A DNA stretch of 64,000 nt, from contig OY282378.1 in the NCBI GenBank assembly GCA_958295835.1, forward strand, positions 4,613,694 to 4,677,693, read 5' to 3'. This DNA comes from an uncultured Gammaproteobacteria bacterium (GTDB taxonomy: Bacteria > Pseudomonadota > Gammaproteobacteria > HK1). A model generated the notes under the pieces. The model was not told the origin of the DNA, did not search any database, and saw nothing but the letters and a program-made list of their open reading frames with translations. The position numbers were made by a program, and so were the translations under genes. Shown piece by piece: positions 30,901-39,580 of the stretch (the first letter of the stretch is position 1; each line of letters opens with the position of its first letter).

Positions 30901-32123
30901 GCGGCCTCGCCGCCTGCGTGCTGGAGATGGCGTTCGCGGGCCGTGCGGGATTCGACATCGACCTCGAACCGCTCGGCCCGGACCCTGTCGCGGCGCTCTT
31001 CTGCGAGGAGCCTGGCGCGGTGCTGCAAGTCCGGGACGCCGATCTCGACGCGGTACGCGCGGTGTTCGGCTCCGAGCCGTCGCTTGCGCCCTGCGTTCAT
31101 CGGATTGGCCGAGTCGAGTCCGGCGCTTCGGTGCGGTTCCGGGCGGGGAGCCGCACCTTGTACGAGGCGTCCCGCACCGGGCTGCACCGGGCATGGTCGG
31201 AGACGTCGTACCGTATGCAGCGCCTGCGCGACGACCCGCGGTGCGCGGACGAGGAGCACGCACGCATCGGCGATGGAAGCGAGCGCGGGCTGTGGTGCGA
31301 GGCGACGTTCGACGTCGACGCGGACACCGGCGCTCCGCTCGTCGCGCGCGCACGCCCCCGGGTCGCGGTACTCCGCGAGCAGGGGGTGAACGGGCACGTC
31401 GAGATGGCCGCCTCCTTCGACGCGGGCGGCTTCGACGCCTTCGACGTGCACATGAGCGATCTCGCGAGCGGCAACGTCTCGCTCGCCGGATTCACCGGCC
31501 TCGCGGCCTGCGGCGGCTTCTCGTTCGGCGACGTGCTCGGAGCCGGCGGGGGATGGGCGTACTCGATCCGGTTCAACCCCCGGTGCCGCGACGAGTTCGA
31601 GGCGTTCTTCCGGCGGGACGATACGTTCACCCTCGGGGTGTGCAACGGATGCCAGATGCTCGCGCGCCTGCGCGACCTCATCCCCGGCGCGGACGCCTGG
31701 CCCCGTTTCGTGCGCAACCGCTCCGAGCAGTTCGAGGCGCGGCTCGTGATGACTCGAATCGCCGGCTCGCCGTCGCTGTTCCTCGAGGGAATGGAAGGCT
31801 CCGAGCTCCCCACGGTGGTGGCGCACGGAGAAGGCCGTGCGGTCTTCGACGATGGCGCGCTCGACCGCGCGACCCGCGATCGGCTCGTCTGCCTGCGCTA
31901 TGCCGCCTGCGACGGCGCCCCGGCCCAGCGCTATCCCGCCAATCCGAACGGCTCCGAGGTCGGCGTGGCCGGCGTCACCACCCCCGATGGACGGGTGACG
32001 ATCATGATGCCGCATCCGGAACGCACCATCCGGGCCGTGCAGCACTCCTGGCATCCTCCGCACTGGGGCGAAGACGGCCCGTGGCTGCGGATGTTCCTGA
32101 ATGCCCGGCGATGGGTAGACTGA
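27996..32123 (+). CDS. purL: Phosphoribosylformylglycinamidine synthase, single-chain (large) type
   Basis: ATP-dependent conversion of FGAR and glutamine to FGAM in purine synthesis. 1375 residues, longer than the usual 1290-1300. The ATG at 27996 starts the PurS-like N-terminal domain; upstream open frame is a shadow. Seen: the linker [75 protein letters not shown], and the C-terminal glutamine amidotransferase with Cys1216 in GVCNGCQML and [9 protein letters not shown]. A low-complexity insertion of roughly 45 extra residues lies between about 425 and 481, just before the GYHKP block, where E. coli has a short loop; it explains part of the added length. Confidence 0.96.
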   Translation: [1375 protein letters not shown]

Positions 32124-32449
32124 CCGCGGCGACGCCCGCCAACGGCTTGCCGCGGTCCGGGCTCATCGGGGACAATGAATCGACGAGTCACGAACGATTT
32201 CCAACGCGCCGCCGCGCATGATCCGGACCACGCCCGTCTCGGCGCCCCGGTCGAGCGCGGTGCGCCGCCCGCTCCCGGGACGAGGATGCGCGCCGGTGCA
32301 TTGCACGGACCGAAATCGCGATGCGCGCGTGAATCTTTCGTGAATTCCACCGTTCAGACTGTACTTCCATTGGCAGCGGCGTACGGCGGACCCGGTGGTG
32401 TCCGGGAGCTGTCCCACGGTGAATCGTACTTCGAAGCACGGAGTGTGCC
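32124..32449. other. Intergenic region purL - msrP
   Basis: 326 bases without a convincing gene. A 93-codon frame at 32175-32456 is open but overlaps the msrP start, has no ribosome-binding site and no recognisable sequence. The msrP promoter should lie here; no clear hexamers were found. Confidence 0.45.
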
Positions 32450-33421
32450 ATGCTGATCAAACGTCCAGACGACATTCAACCGTCGGAAATCACCCCCCGG
32501 TCCGTCTTCCGCGACCGGCGGCGGTTCATGCGCGACACCGCGGGCCTCGCCGCGGCCATGCTGGGCGGAACTCTGCTCGGATCGCGCACCGCGAGCGCTC
32601 TCGCGACCGACAAGGACGCCCGGGGACCCAGGATCGAGGGCGTCGTCGAGAGCTCCTACCGGGTCGATGACGAGCTGACCCCGTACTCCGATATCACGAG
32701 CTACAACAACTTCTACGAGTTCGGGACGGACAAGCGCGATCCGGCGCTCTACGGGGGGGACTTCACCCCGCGTCCCTGGACGGTCAAGGTGCTCGGAGAG
32801 TGCGAGAAGCCGGGCGAGTACGACTACGAGGACGTCGTGAAGCCCCACCGCCTCGAGGAACGAATCTATCGGCTGCGATGCGTCGAGGCGTGGTCGATGG
32901 TGATCCCGTGGGTCGGGATCCCCCTGGCGGACGTGCTGCGTCGTTTCGCCCCGACCTCCCGGGCCAGGTACGTCGCCTTCCGCACCGTGTTCCGTCCCGA
33001 CGAGATGCGCGGCCAGCACCGGCCCATCCTCGACTGGCCGTACGTCGAGGGTCTGCGGATCGACGAGGCGATGCACCCGCTGTCGCTGCTCACCGTCGGC
33101 CTCTACGGCGAGGTGCTGCCCAACCAGAACGGCGCTCCGATTCGCCTCGTCGTTCCGTGGAAGTACGGCTTCAAGAGCATCAAGTCGATCGCGGCGATCG
33201 AGTTCACCGAGAAGCAGCCGCCGACGAGCTGGAACCGGGCCGCGCCGCGCGAATACGGGTTCTACTCGAACGTGAATCCGGAGGTCTCCCATCCCCGCTG
33301 GAGCCAACGGCGCGAACGGCGTATCGGTGAGCTGTTCAAGCGCGACACGCTGATGTTCAACGGCTACGCGGATCAGGTGGCGGACCTCTACGCGGGGATG
33401 GACCTCAAAGCGAGCTACTGA
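32450..33421 (+). CDS. msrP: Periplasmic protein-methionine-sulfoxide reductase catalytic subunit
   Basis: Molybdopterin enzyme that reduces oxidised methionines in envelope proteins; 323 residues. A Tat signal is visible (DRRRFMRDTAGLAAAMLGG, residues about 22-40). The Mo-ligating Cys144 lies in YRLRCVEAWSMVIPW, the family signature. Other blocks: YNNFYEFGTDK, RPWTVKV and PIRLVVPWKYGFKSIKSI. GGAG precedes the ATG. The heme membrane partner msrQ follows 41 bases later. Confidence 0.95.
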   Translation: MLIKRPDDIQPSEITPRSVFRDRRRFMRDTAGLAAAMLGGTLLGSRTASALATDKDARGPRIEGVVESSYRVDDELTPYSDITSYNNFYEFGTDKRDPALYGGDFTPRPWTVKVLGECEKPGEYDYEDVVKPHRLEERIYRLRCVEAWSMVIPWVGIPLADVLRRFAPTSRARYVAFRTVFRPDEMRGQHRPILDWPYVEGLRIDEAMHPLSLLTVGLYGEVLPNQNGAPIRLVVPWKYGFKSIKSIAAIEFTEKQPPTSWNRAAPREYGFYSNVNPEVSHPRWSQRRERRIGELFKRDTLMFNGYADQVADLYAGMDLKASY

Positions 33422-33462
33422 GCCGCGGATGCGCGCCGGCACCCGCGCCGGGACGACTTCGG

Positions 33463-34107
33463 ATGAACCGGAAGGGGCAGGTTGCCACCGTCAAGGCCGT
33501 GGTCTTCGCGGCGGCCCTCGCCCCGTTCACGGCGCTCGCGATCGCCGCGTTCACGAACGGGCTCGGTGCGAACCCGGTGGAGACCATCACCCACACCACG
33601 GGCGAGTGGACCCTGCGCCTCCTCCTCGCGACGCTCGCGATCACTCCGCTCCGCCACCTGACCGGCTGGGTGTGGCTGGCGCGGCTGCGGCGGATGGTCG
33701 GGTTGTTCGCATTCTTCTACCTGATGCTCCACTTCACGACCTACGCGGTGCTCGACGCTTCGCTCGATCTCGCGTACGTCGTCGAAGACGTCGCGGACCG
33801 CCTCTACATCACCGCGGGATTCGCGGCCTTCGTGATGCTGGTCCCGCTGGCCGCGACGTCGACGAACGCGATGGTGCGCAGGCTCGGACCGCTGCGATGG
33901 CGCAGGCTCCACCGCCTCGTCTATGCGGCCGGGGTCTGCGGGGTGCTGCACTACCTGTGGCTCGTGAAAGCCGATCTCCGCGAGCCGCTCGTCTACGCGG
34001 GGATCCTCGCCGTCCTGCTCGCGGCGCGGCTCCCGATCGTCGTGAAGACGTTGCAGGCACGCCGCTCGAAGGGCGCAGGAAAGGCCACGGCGGCGGTTGC
34101 GCCCTGA
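33463..34107 (+). CDS. msrQ: Heme-binding membrane subunit of the MsrPQ system
   Basis: Ferric-reductase-like integral membrane protein, 214 residues, that passes electrons from the respiratory chain or flavin reductase to MsrP. About six hydrophobic helices. Typical blocks: GEWTLRLLLATLAITPLR, LRRMVGLFAFFYLMLHFTTY (heme-ligand His) and WRRLHRLVYAAGVCGVLHYLW (two further His). Forms an operon with msrP. Confidence 0.93.
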   Translation: MNRKGQVATVKAVVFAAALAPFTALAIAAFTNGLGANPVETITHTTGEWTLRLLLATLAITPLRHLTGWVWLARLRRMVGLFAFFYLMLHFTTYAVLDASLDLAYVVEDVADRLYITAGFAAFVMLVPLAATSTNAMVRRLGPLRWRRLHRLVYAAGVCGVLHYLWLVKADLREPLVYAGILAVLLAARLPIVVKTLQARRSKGAGKATAAVAP

Positions 34108-34298
34108 CCGGCTCGACGCCCCGCCGGCGGCCCGTCATCATCGCGAAACACCTTTCGGCGCCGGCAAGGAAATCGTCGCCCTGCGCCCGGCAGTCGTGTC
34201 CCGTGGACGGTGCCAGGGCGGCGAGCGGGTCGTGCCGGCGGATCGATTCCGCAAAGCCCGGCCGGACGGCGGCACGGCGAGCGGTCATCATCCGGACA

Positions 34299-34838
34299 AT
34301 GATGTCGAAGCGCAGCCATATCACCGACGAAGACCGGGACCTCTTTCGCCGGGCCACTGGCGACGTGCGTCGCATCGAAGACGACCGTGCGCCCCCGATA
34401 CGCACGGCGAGGACGCCGCGCACACGAAGCCGGGCGCGGAGCGACCCCCCGGTCCCACGGGGACTCGCCGAGTCGGAGTGGACTTCGAACGTCGGCCCGG
34501 GCGACATACTGAGCTTCGCACGCGGAGGGGTCCGACGGCGCGACATGGAGCGGCTGCGGCGCGGCCGGCTCACGGTTGAAGCGGATCTGGATCTGCATGG
34601 CCGGATCGTGGCCGATGCCGTCGTGGCGCTCGACCGCTTTCTCGACGACTCCCGCCGCCGCGGGCGGCGTTGCGTGCGCATCGTCCACGGCAAGGGATTC
34701 GGGTCCCGGAGCGGCCTGCCGGTCATGAAGGCGCATGTGGATCGATGGCTGCGCACCCGCCCCGAAGTGCTCGCGTTCTGCTCCGCGACGCCGCCCGACG
34801 GCGGTACCGGCGCGCTCTACGTGCTGCTCAGACGTTGA
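34299..34838 (+). CDS. Smr-domain protein
   Basis: A 179-residue protein with an Arg-rich N-terminal half and a C-terminal Smr domain (about residues 95-179): EADLDLHGRIVADAVVALDR and CVRIVHGKGFGS carry the DLHG and HGKG motifs. Small Smr proteins of this type (YfcN/SmrA/SmrB-like) are nicking or RNA endonucleases; SmrB acts in ribosome rescue. Which activity applies here cannot be told. Two adjacent ATGs at 34299 and 34302 could serve as start; upstream frame is a shadow of msrQ. Confidence 0.85.
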   Translation: MMSKRSHITDEDRDLFRRATGDVRRIEDDRAPPIRTARTPRTRSRARSDPPVPRGLAESEWTSNVGPGDILSFARGGVRRRDMERLRRGRLTVEADLDLHGRIVADAVVALDRFLDDSRRRGRRCVRIVHGKGFGSRSGLPVMKAHVDRWLRTRPEVLAFCSATPPDGGTGALYVLLRR

Positions 34839-34923
34839 GGGAAAGCGGCCGTCTTCTCGTCCGGTCGAGCGGGATTCCGATGCGTCCACGCAGGCAGGCG
34901 GCGCAGCCCGGTGCACGTGCCTC

Positions 34924-36279
34924 TCAGAAATGGACGGTGACATGGACGGAGCCGGACACCCTCCCGGTGCGCAATGCGAACTCGTCCAGATCCTCGCCAT
35001 ACAGATAGCGCCCTTCGAGGCCGACGACCAGGTTCGGCCCCAGTCCGCGCTCCAGGCGCAGGCCCAGGCTTCCGCTACGGTCTGCCAGACCATGGAAGAC
35101 GGTCAGCTCCGCCGCGAGGTCAAGGCCGAACAGGCCGGGATGGTGCGCTCTCAGGACACCGTAGTGCCGCCTCAACGTGAACTGGTCGAGCTGTCCACCG
35201 AGCCGGAGGAGGTTTCCGGCAGGAAGACCGCCGAACCGGCCGGCCCTGCGATTCGTGTCGTTCTCGGCGATCAGGCCGGTGATCTCGTTCCACTCGCCGG
35301 AGGTGTAGCCGTTGGCGTCGAAGTAGTGTTCGAGATTGAAGCTGGCCCCGGACTCCAGCGTATAGCCGGCCCCGAGGCTCGACCGCGTGAAGAGCCGGCT
35401 CCGCTCCCCCGCCATGGTGAGGAACGCACCTGGATCGGCATCGGGTCCGCGATCGACCCGAATCGCCTGCCGATCCCGGCCCCGGCGGACCGCGGCGTCT
35501 CCATAGAGGAGCACGGCTTCGCCCAAGGTGCGTGAGAAGGAGAGTCCCGCGCCGGGACGCTCGTCGTCGAACGCGAGGACCGTGAGGTCGGACCTCCACT
35601 CCGGCAAGGTGAACGTGCCCGCCAGCAGGGCGCGCTCGTCGGGTGTCCAGTAGCCGGCCAGGGTGAAGCGCTCGCCGAGCAGGGACTCGAAGCCGAGCAT
35701 GTCCTGCCCTTCGATCTCGTTGCGCCGCCTGTTCATGTCCTTGGACCGGTCGAGATCGAGGGGATCGACGGCGACGTCCAGGGGATTCACCCCGAGGGAG
35801 CGGCCGTGCACGATGTGGCGCCGCCCGGCGTAGAGGAAGTGCTCCGGGGTCAAGGCGTACTCGGCGTAGAGCTCGTCCACGTGGAGCCGTGCGGGGCGTT
35901 CTCCCTCCCCCGGCGCGTTGCGGGCGCGCAACTGGCCGACCACCGCCACGGGCCCCTGCCAGGCCTCGAACCCGGCCACGGTGGTGATCGAGAAGACGCG
36001 GGTATCGAGCCCGATCCGCTCCGGCGCCGGGACGAGCTTCGTCGCGTTGTCCTGCCGGGCGCGGGCGCGGGCGTCGAGAAGCCCGTCCAGCGACCAATCC
36101 CAGGGATCGGCGCCGGCCGCCGGGAGGACGGCCAGCAGCAGGAGCGCGGCAAGCGCCGGGGCGGCCGGGGCACGGAGGCGACGGATCATCCCGGGCGCTT
36201 GCGCCGGACCGGCCGGAACCGGGTGCCGCAGGCTGGCCGGCGCCGGGACGGCGGCCGGGGTGCGGAGATGGCGCATCAT
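34924..36279 (-). CDS. Outer-membrane beta-barrel protein, last gene of the lipid operon
   Basis: Predicted outer-membrane barrel with an export signal and alternating amphipathic strands throughout, ending in VSGSVHVTVHF, whose terminal Phe is the classic barrel-assembly signal. The WDWSLDGLLDARARARQD, RLHVDELYAEYAL and FLYAGRRHIVHGRSLGVNP segments recall alginate-export/DUF1302-type barrels. Two starts compete: the ATG at 36279, which overlaps the stop of the LolA-like gene (ATGA), and the ATG at 36189, which gives a clean signal peptide (MIRRLRAPAAPALAALLLLA). The 30 residues between them come from a local duplication. I chose the coupled start, but secretion probably depends on the second. 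Likely the outer-membrane end point of the export path encoded by the preceding genes. Confidence 0.75.
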   Translation of the reverse strand: MMRHLRTPAAVPAPASLRHPVPAGPAQAPGMIRRLRAPAAPALAALLLLAVLPAAGADPWDWSLDGLLDARARARQDNATKLVPAPERIGLDTRVFSITTVAGFEAWQGPVAVVGQLRARNAPGEGERPARLHVDELYAEYALTPEHFLYAGRRHIVHGRSLGVNPLDVAVDPLDLDRSKDMNRRRNEIEGQDMLGFESLLGERFTLAGYWTPDERALLAGTFTLPEWRSDLTVLAFDDERPGAGLSFSRTLGEAVLLYGDAAVRRGRDRQAIRVDRGPDADPGAFLTMAGERSRLFTRSSLGAGYTLESGASFNLEHYFDANGYTSGEWNEITGLIAENDTNRRAGRFGGLPAGNLLRLGGQLDQFTLRRHYGVLRAHHPGLFGLDLAAELTVFHGLADRSGSLGLRLERGLGPNLVVGLEGRYLYGEDLDEFALRTGRVSGSVHVTVHF

Positions 36280-37025
36280 CTCAGACGCTTCAGGTAGGTC
36301 GGCTGGAACCAGGCGTCGGGGGTGTCTTCCAGGACGAAATCCGAGTACTCGAGGATGGTCTCCTCGCCCCCCTTCACGTGGTCGATCACCCGCAGCACGG
36401 TCGGGCGCCGCCTTCCCAGCACCTCGCGATAGCCCTCGAAGTACGTGGTCTTCAAGTGACGGCCGCCGGTGGCCGCGAACAGATCGGCCTTCAGCGGACG
36501 CGCCTCGTCGCCGCCGACGAGCAGCTCGATACGCGCGTAGGCCGCGCCCTTCGACTGCCGGGACAGGCTCAGGCCCCGCCGGCGCTCCCCGCCCTCCTCC
36601 GCCAGCTCCTCGATGGAGTCGAGCTCGTAGTCGATCGAGAAGACCATGCGGGCGACGTCGGCGCTCGCCACGCCGCCCAGCACCCGCTGCTGGGGCGAGA
36701 TCCTCAGCACCTGCCGGGTACCGGGCACGTACACCCACATGTTGTGATCGAGGAACAGGATCGACCGCCCGGCGCTGCGCGGCGGCTCGATATAGCGGAC
36801 CAGACTCTTCACCTGACCGCTGACGCGGACGGAGAGCTTCAGCCGGTTGCCCTCCGGCCCGGTGGCCGCGACGGTGAAGGTGAAGTCGTCGGCCGGCGCC
36901 CGCACCGTGTCCACCTGCTCCAGCAGGGTCATCTCCGCGGCCGGTGCCTCGGGCGCCGGGCCGGCGCCCAGGACGAGACAGGCGAAGGCCGCGGCGAGCC
37001 TGCGGCCGGGTGTCGAATGGATCAT
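36276..37025 (-). CDS. LolA-like outer-membrane lipoprotein-sorting family protein
   Basis: A 249-residue periplasmic protein with signal peptide (MIHSTPGRRLAAAFACLVLG, cleavage near AEA about residue 30). The LolA_like (TP0789-type) pattern is visible: KSLVRYIEPPRSAGRSILFLDHNMWVYVPGTRQVLRISPQQRVLGG and a C-terminal TILEYSDFVLEDTPDAWFQPTYL. Such proteins have a LolA-type half-barrel that can carry a lipid across the periplasm and often accompany MacB/LolCE-type permeases, as here. Its ATG overlaps the permease stop (ATGA) and its stop overlaps the next start. Confidence 0.85.
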   Translation of the reverse strand: MIHSTPGRRLAAAFACLVLGAGPAPEAPAAEMTLLEQVDTVRAPADDFTFTVAATGPEGNRLKLSVRVSGQVKSLVRYIEPPRSAGRSILFLDHNMWVYVPGTRQVLRISPQQRVLGGVASADVARMVFSIDYELDSIEELAEEGGERRRGLSLSRQSKGAAYARIELLVGGDEARPLKADLFAATGGRHLKTTYFEGYREVLGRRRPTVLRVIDHVKGGEETILEYSDFVLEDTPDAWFQPTYLKRLR

Positions 37026-38248
37026 GACGGTTGCAACGCCTCCACGATTCGGATCCGTGATGCCGCGAAGGCGGGATAGACCGAGGACACCAGCGTCGCC
37101 GCCATGGTGACGGCGAAGGCGCTGAAGAGAACCCCGCCGGTGATGCTGAAGTAGGCCTGGAACCCTTGCGTCATGCCGGGTGGCGGCGGCATCGGAATGC
37201 CGCCCGCCGCCTCCACCGCCGCGGCGAGCAGCCAGGCCGCGGCGACGCCGAGGCCGCTGCCGATGAGCCCGACGCCGAGCCCTTCGAGGAGGAACATCGA
37301 GACCAGGGTGGACCGGCGCGCGCCGATCGCCCGCAGGGCCCCGATCTCCCCGGTGCGCTCGAAGACCGCCATCGTCATGGTGTTGGCGACGGAGAACATC
37401 ACCACCACGCCGACGATGCCCGCGAACACCCTGAAGAGCCCCGTATAGAGCGCGACCACCGCCTCGTAGAAGCCGGCCAGCTCGTCCCAGCGGCGGATCT
37501 CGAACTTGCGATCGAAGTCCGCGAGGATCTCCTCGATCCGGGGCAGCAGCTCGGGGAGATCCCCGGTGTCCTCCAGCAGGACGATGATCCGCTCTACCTT
37601 GTCGGTCTCCCGCGCACGCTGCGCCAGCTCGATCGGGACCTTGGCGAATACACTGTCGTATTCCTTGGAGCTCGATCGCACGACGCCGGCGACCTTGAAG
37701 TCGATCGCGTTGATGACCCCGTCGAAGGAGCTGGTCAGCACCGTCACCCAGTCGCCGACCTTGGCCCCCAGACCGTTTCGCAGCTCCTCGCCGATCAGCC
37801 CGCCCTCGGGGTCGTCCGGCTCCAGGGGCCGTCCCTCGACCAGGATCTCGAAGTCGGAGAACTCCTCCTCGCCTCCCGGATCCACCCCCACCACGGACAC
37901 GTTCACCGTGGCGTTGCCCGCGGTGCCGAGCCCGGAGAAGGTGAGGCGGTGGGTCACCGTGGAGACGCCCGGCAGCGCGGCGATGCGCGCCTCCACCTCC
38001 TCCGGGTCCGTGATCAGGACGGATTCGAGATCCGACACCCGCTTCTTCCAGTAGCCGTCCGCGTAGATCTGGAGATGGCCGAGCTGGGTGCGGATGGTGC
38101 TCTCCCTCAAGCCCTCGAAGGAGAACTCGATGAAGCCGCCGAAGCAGGCCATGGCCGCGAAGCCCACCACGATCGAGAACACCGTGATGGTCGTCCGCCG
38201 GGCGTTGCGGAAGATGTTCCTCAACGAGAGGGAGGCGAGATCAAACAT
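37022..38248 (-). CDS. ABC transporter permease, MacB/LolCE (FtsX) type
   Basis: Inner-membrane subunit, 408 residues. It begins MFDLASLSLRNIFRNARRTT before the first helix, followed by a large periplasmic domain (about residues 45-285) and three C-terminal helices (FAGIVGVVVMFSVANTMTMAVFERTGEIGALRAIGAR is the FtsX signature). This is the mechanotransmission type that extrudes lipids or lipoproteins from the inner membrane, not a classical channel. It overlaps the ATPase gene by 8 bases. The open frame upstream of 38248 is a shadow. Confidence 0.92.
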   Translation of the reverse strand: MFDLASLSLRNIFRNARRTTITVFSIVVGFAAMACFGGFIEFSFEGLRESTIRTQLGHLQIYADGYWKKRVSDLESVLITDPEEVEARIAALPGVSTVTHRLTFSGLGTAGNATVNVSVVGVDPGGEEEFSDFEILVEGRPLEPDDPEGGLIGEELRNGLGAKVGDWVTVLTSSFDGVINAIDFKVAGVVRSSSKEYDSVFAKVPIELAQRARETDKVERIIVLLEDTGDLPELLPRIEEILADFDRKFEIRRWDELAGFYEAVVALYTGLFRVFAGIVGVVVMFSVANTMTMAVFERTGEIGALRAIGARRSTLVSMFLLEGLGVGLIGSGLGVAAAWLLAAAVEAAGGIPMPPPPGMTQGFQAYFSITGGVLFSAFAVTMAATLVSSVYPAFAASRIRIVEALQPS

Positions 38249-38954
38249 GAGCGGCGTCCTCGCGGTGGATCGTGCCCGGGGGCTCGTCGGCGACCTTTCC
38301 TTCCGCCAGGAACAGGCGCCGGCCGGCGTAGGACACGACCGTCGGATCATGGGTGGAGAACACGAAGGTCACCCTGCCGTCGCGGTTCAGCGAGGCGAAG
38401 AGGTCCATGATCTCCAGGACGGTCTTGCGGTCCAGGTTGCCGGTCGGCTCGTCCGCCAGCAGGATCCTGGGCTCGCAGGCCAGCGCCCGGGCGATGGCCA
38501 CCCGCTGGCGCTGCCCGCCGGAGAGCCGCCCCGGCGTACGGTTCATGTGCTCGGCGAGCCCGACCCGGGCGAGGAGCTCCCTCGACCGCGCCACGCGCCG
38601 GCGGCGTTCCACCCCCTTGAGAAAGAGCGGCCAAGCCACGTTCTCCACCGCGGTCAGCACCGGGATGAGGTGGAAGGACTGGAAGACGAAGCCGAGCTTC
38701 TCGTTCCTGAGGCTGGCGAGCGCCCGGTCGCTGCGGTCACCGAGGTCCACGCCGTCGATCCGGACGGTGCCGGAGTCCGGGTGGTCGAGGGCGCCCATCA
38801 GGTTGAGCAGGGTGCTCTTGCCGCTGCCGGAGGGACCGGCCACCACCGCGAACTCGCCTTCCTCGACGTCGAGGTCGACCCCGCGCAGCACCCGCAGCCG
38901 GGCATCGGCCGAGGGATACGACTTGGACACCGCCCTCAAGGAAATGATGCTCAT
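38241..38954 (-). CDS. ABC transporter ATPase, MacB/LolD type
   Basis: Cytoplasmic ATPase, 237 residues. Walker A AGPSGSGKST, the LolD/MacB-typical FVFQSFHLIPVLTAVENV, ABC signature LSGGQRQRVAIARAL, Walker B ILLADEPTGNLD and the switch STHD are all intact. It powers the adjacent FtsX-type permease. Starts 5 bases after the stop of the TPR-like gene, within the long minus-strand operon. Confidence 0.95.
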   Translation of the reverse strand: MSIISLRAVSKSYPSADARLRVLRGVDLDVEEGEFAVVAGPSGSGKSTLLNLMGALDHPDSGTVRIDGVDLGDRSDRALASLRNEKLGFVFQSFHLIPVLTAVENVAWPLFLKGVERRRRVARSRELLARVGLAEHMNRTPGRLSGGQRQRVAIARALACEPRILLADEPTGNLDRKTVLEIMDLFASLNRDGRVTFVFSTHDPTVVSYAGRRLFLAEGKVADEPPGTIHREDAAHV

Positions 38955-38959
38955 CGCAC

Positions 38960-39580
38960 TCAGCCCCCTTCCGAGAGCGTGCGGGCGCGCTCGAGACGCT
39001 CGGCCCAGGGGCCGGCGCCCGGAGCACGGCTTTGCAGCGCTTCATAGATCTCGACCATCATGCCGGCCAGCCCCGGTGACGGCTCCGCCCGGTAGATCTC
39101 GTCGAGAGCCAGCATGTCCTCCAGCGCCGCATCGGCCCGGTCGAACATCTCCGGCAGCCCGGAGTTCACGTTGGCGCGAATCAGGCGTACGGCAAACGCC
39201 CGGGGCGCCGCCTCCAGCGCGCGGTCCAGGTGGCGCAGGCCTCGATTGGCGTAGCGCACCTTGTTGGCGACACTGGAGGCATCGCGCCCCATCATGGCGT
39301 AGGCACTGCCGAGATAGGCCCGGGCCTCGCCGTCCTTGGAGAATCGTTTCAGGTACCGTTCAAGCGCCTCGACCGCCGTTTCGGCCGCATCCTCGTCGCC
39401 CTCCACGGCCGCGTCGTGGAACACGATCCCCTCCTCCCGCAACGCTTCGAGCTCCGGTGGCGGCTCCTCCTCCGCGGCATGGGCAGGCGGAACGGCCACC
39501 AGTGCGACGATCGGCAGGGCAGGGACACCGGCCAGAGAGAGCGCGGCGGCGAAAACGTATGTGCGGTGTACGGACTTCAT
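38960..39580 (-). CDS. Exported TPR-like protein
   Basis: A 206-residue protein with a signal peptide (MKSVHRTYVFAAALSLAGVP..., cleavage after AHA near residue 35) and helical repeats. ARAYLGSAYAMMGRDASS and AVRLIRANVNSGLPEMF match, in order and spacing, the corresponding segments of the other TPR-like protein of this operon (42632-43516), so the two are paralogues. Probably a periplasmic scaffold between enzymes or transporter parts (inference). Its ATG overlaps the stop of the FabZ-like gene (ATGA). Confidence 0.75.
   Translation of the reverse strand: MKSVHRTYVFAAALSLAGVPALPIVALVAVPPAHAAEEEPPPELEALREEGIVFHDAAVEGDEDAAETAVEALERYLKRFSKDGEARAYLGSAYAMMGRDASSVANKVRYANRGLRHLDRALEAAPRAFAVRLIRANVNSGLPEMFDRADAALEDMLALDEIYRAEPSPGLAGMMVEIYEALQSRAPGAGPWAERLERARTLSEGG

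Noticed and set aside
28386..32063. Very long antisense frame (over 1,200 codons) across purL, and similar ones across sucA/sucB, acnA and pyrG
   Set aside because: High GC leaves few stops in shadow frames; the peptides are Arg/Gly/His-rich, match nothing and lie opposite well-identified genes.
32175..32456. 93-codon frame between purL and msrP
   Set aside because: No ribosome-binding site, composition like non-coding GC-rich DNA, and it overlaps the msrP start.
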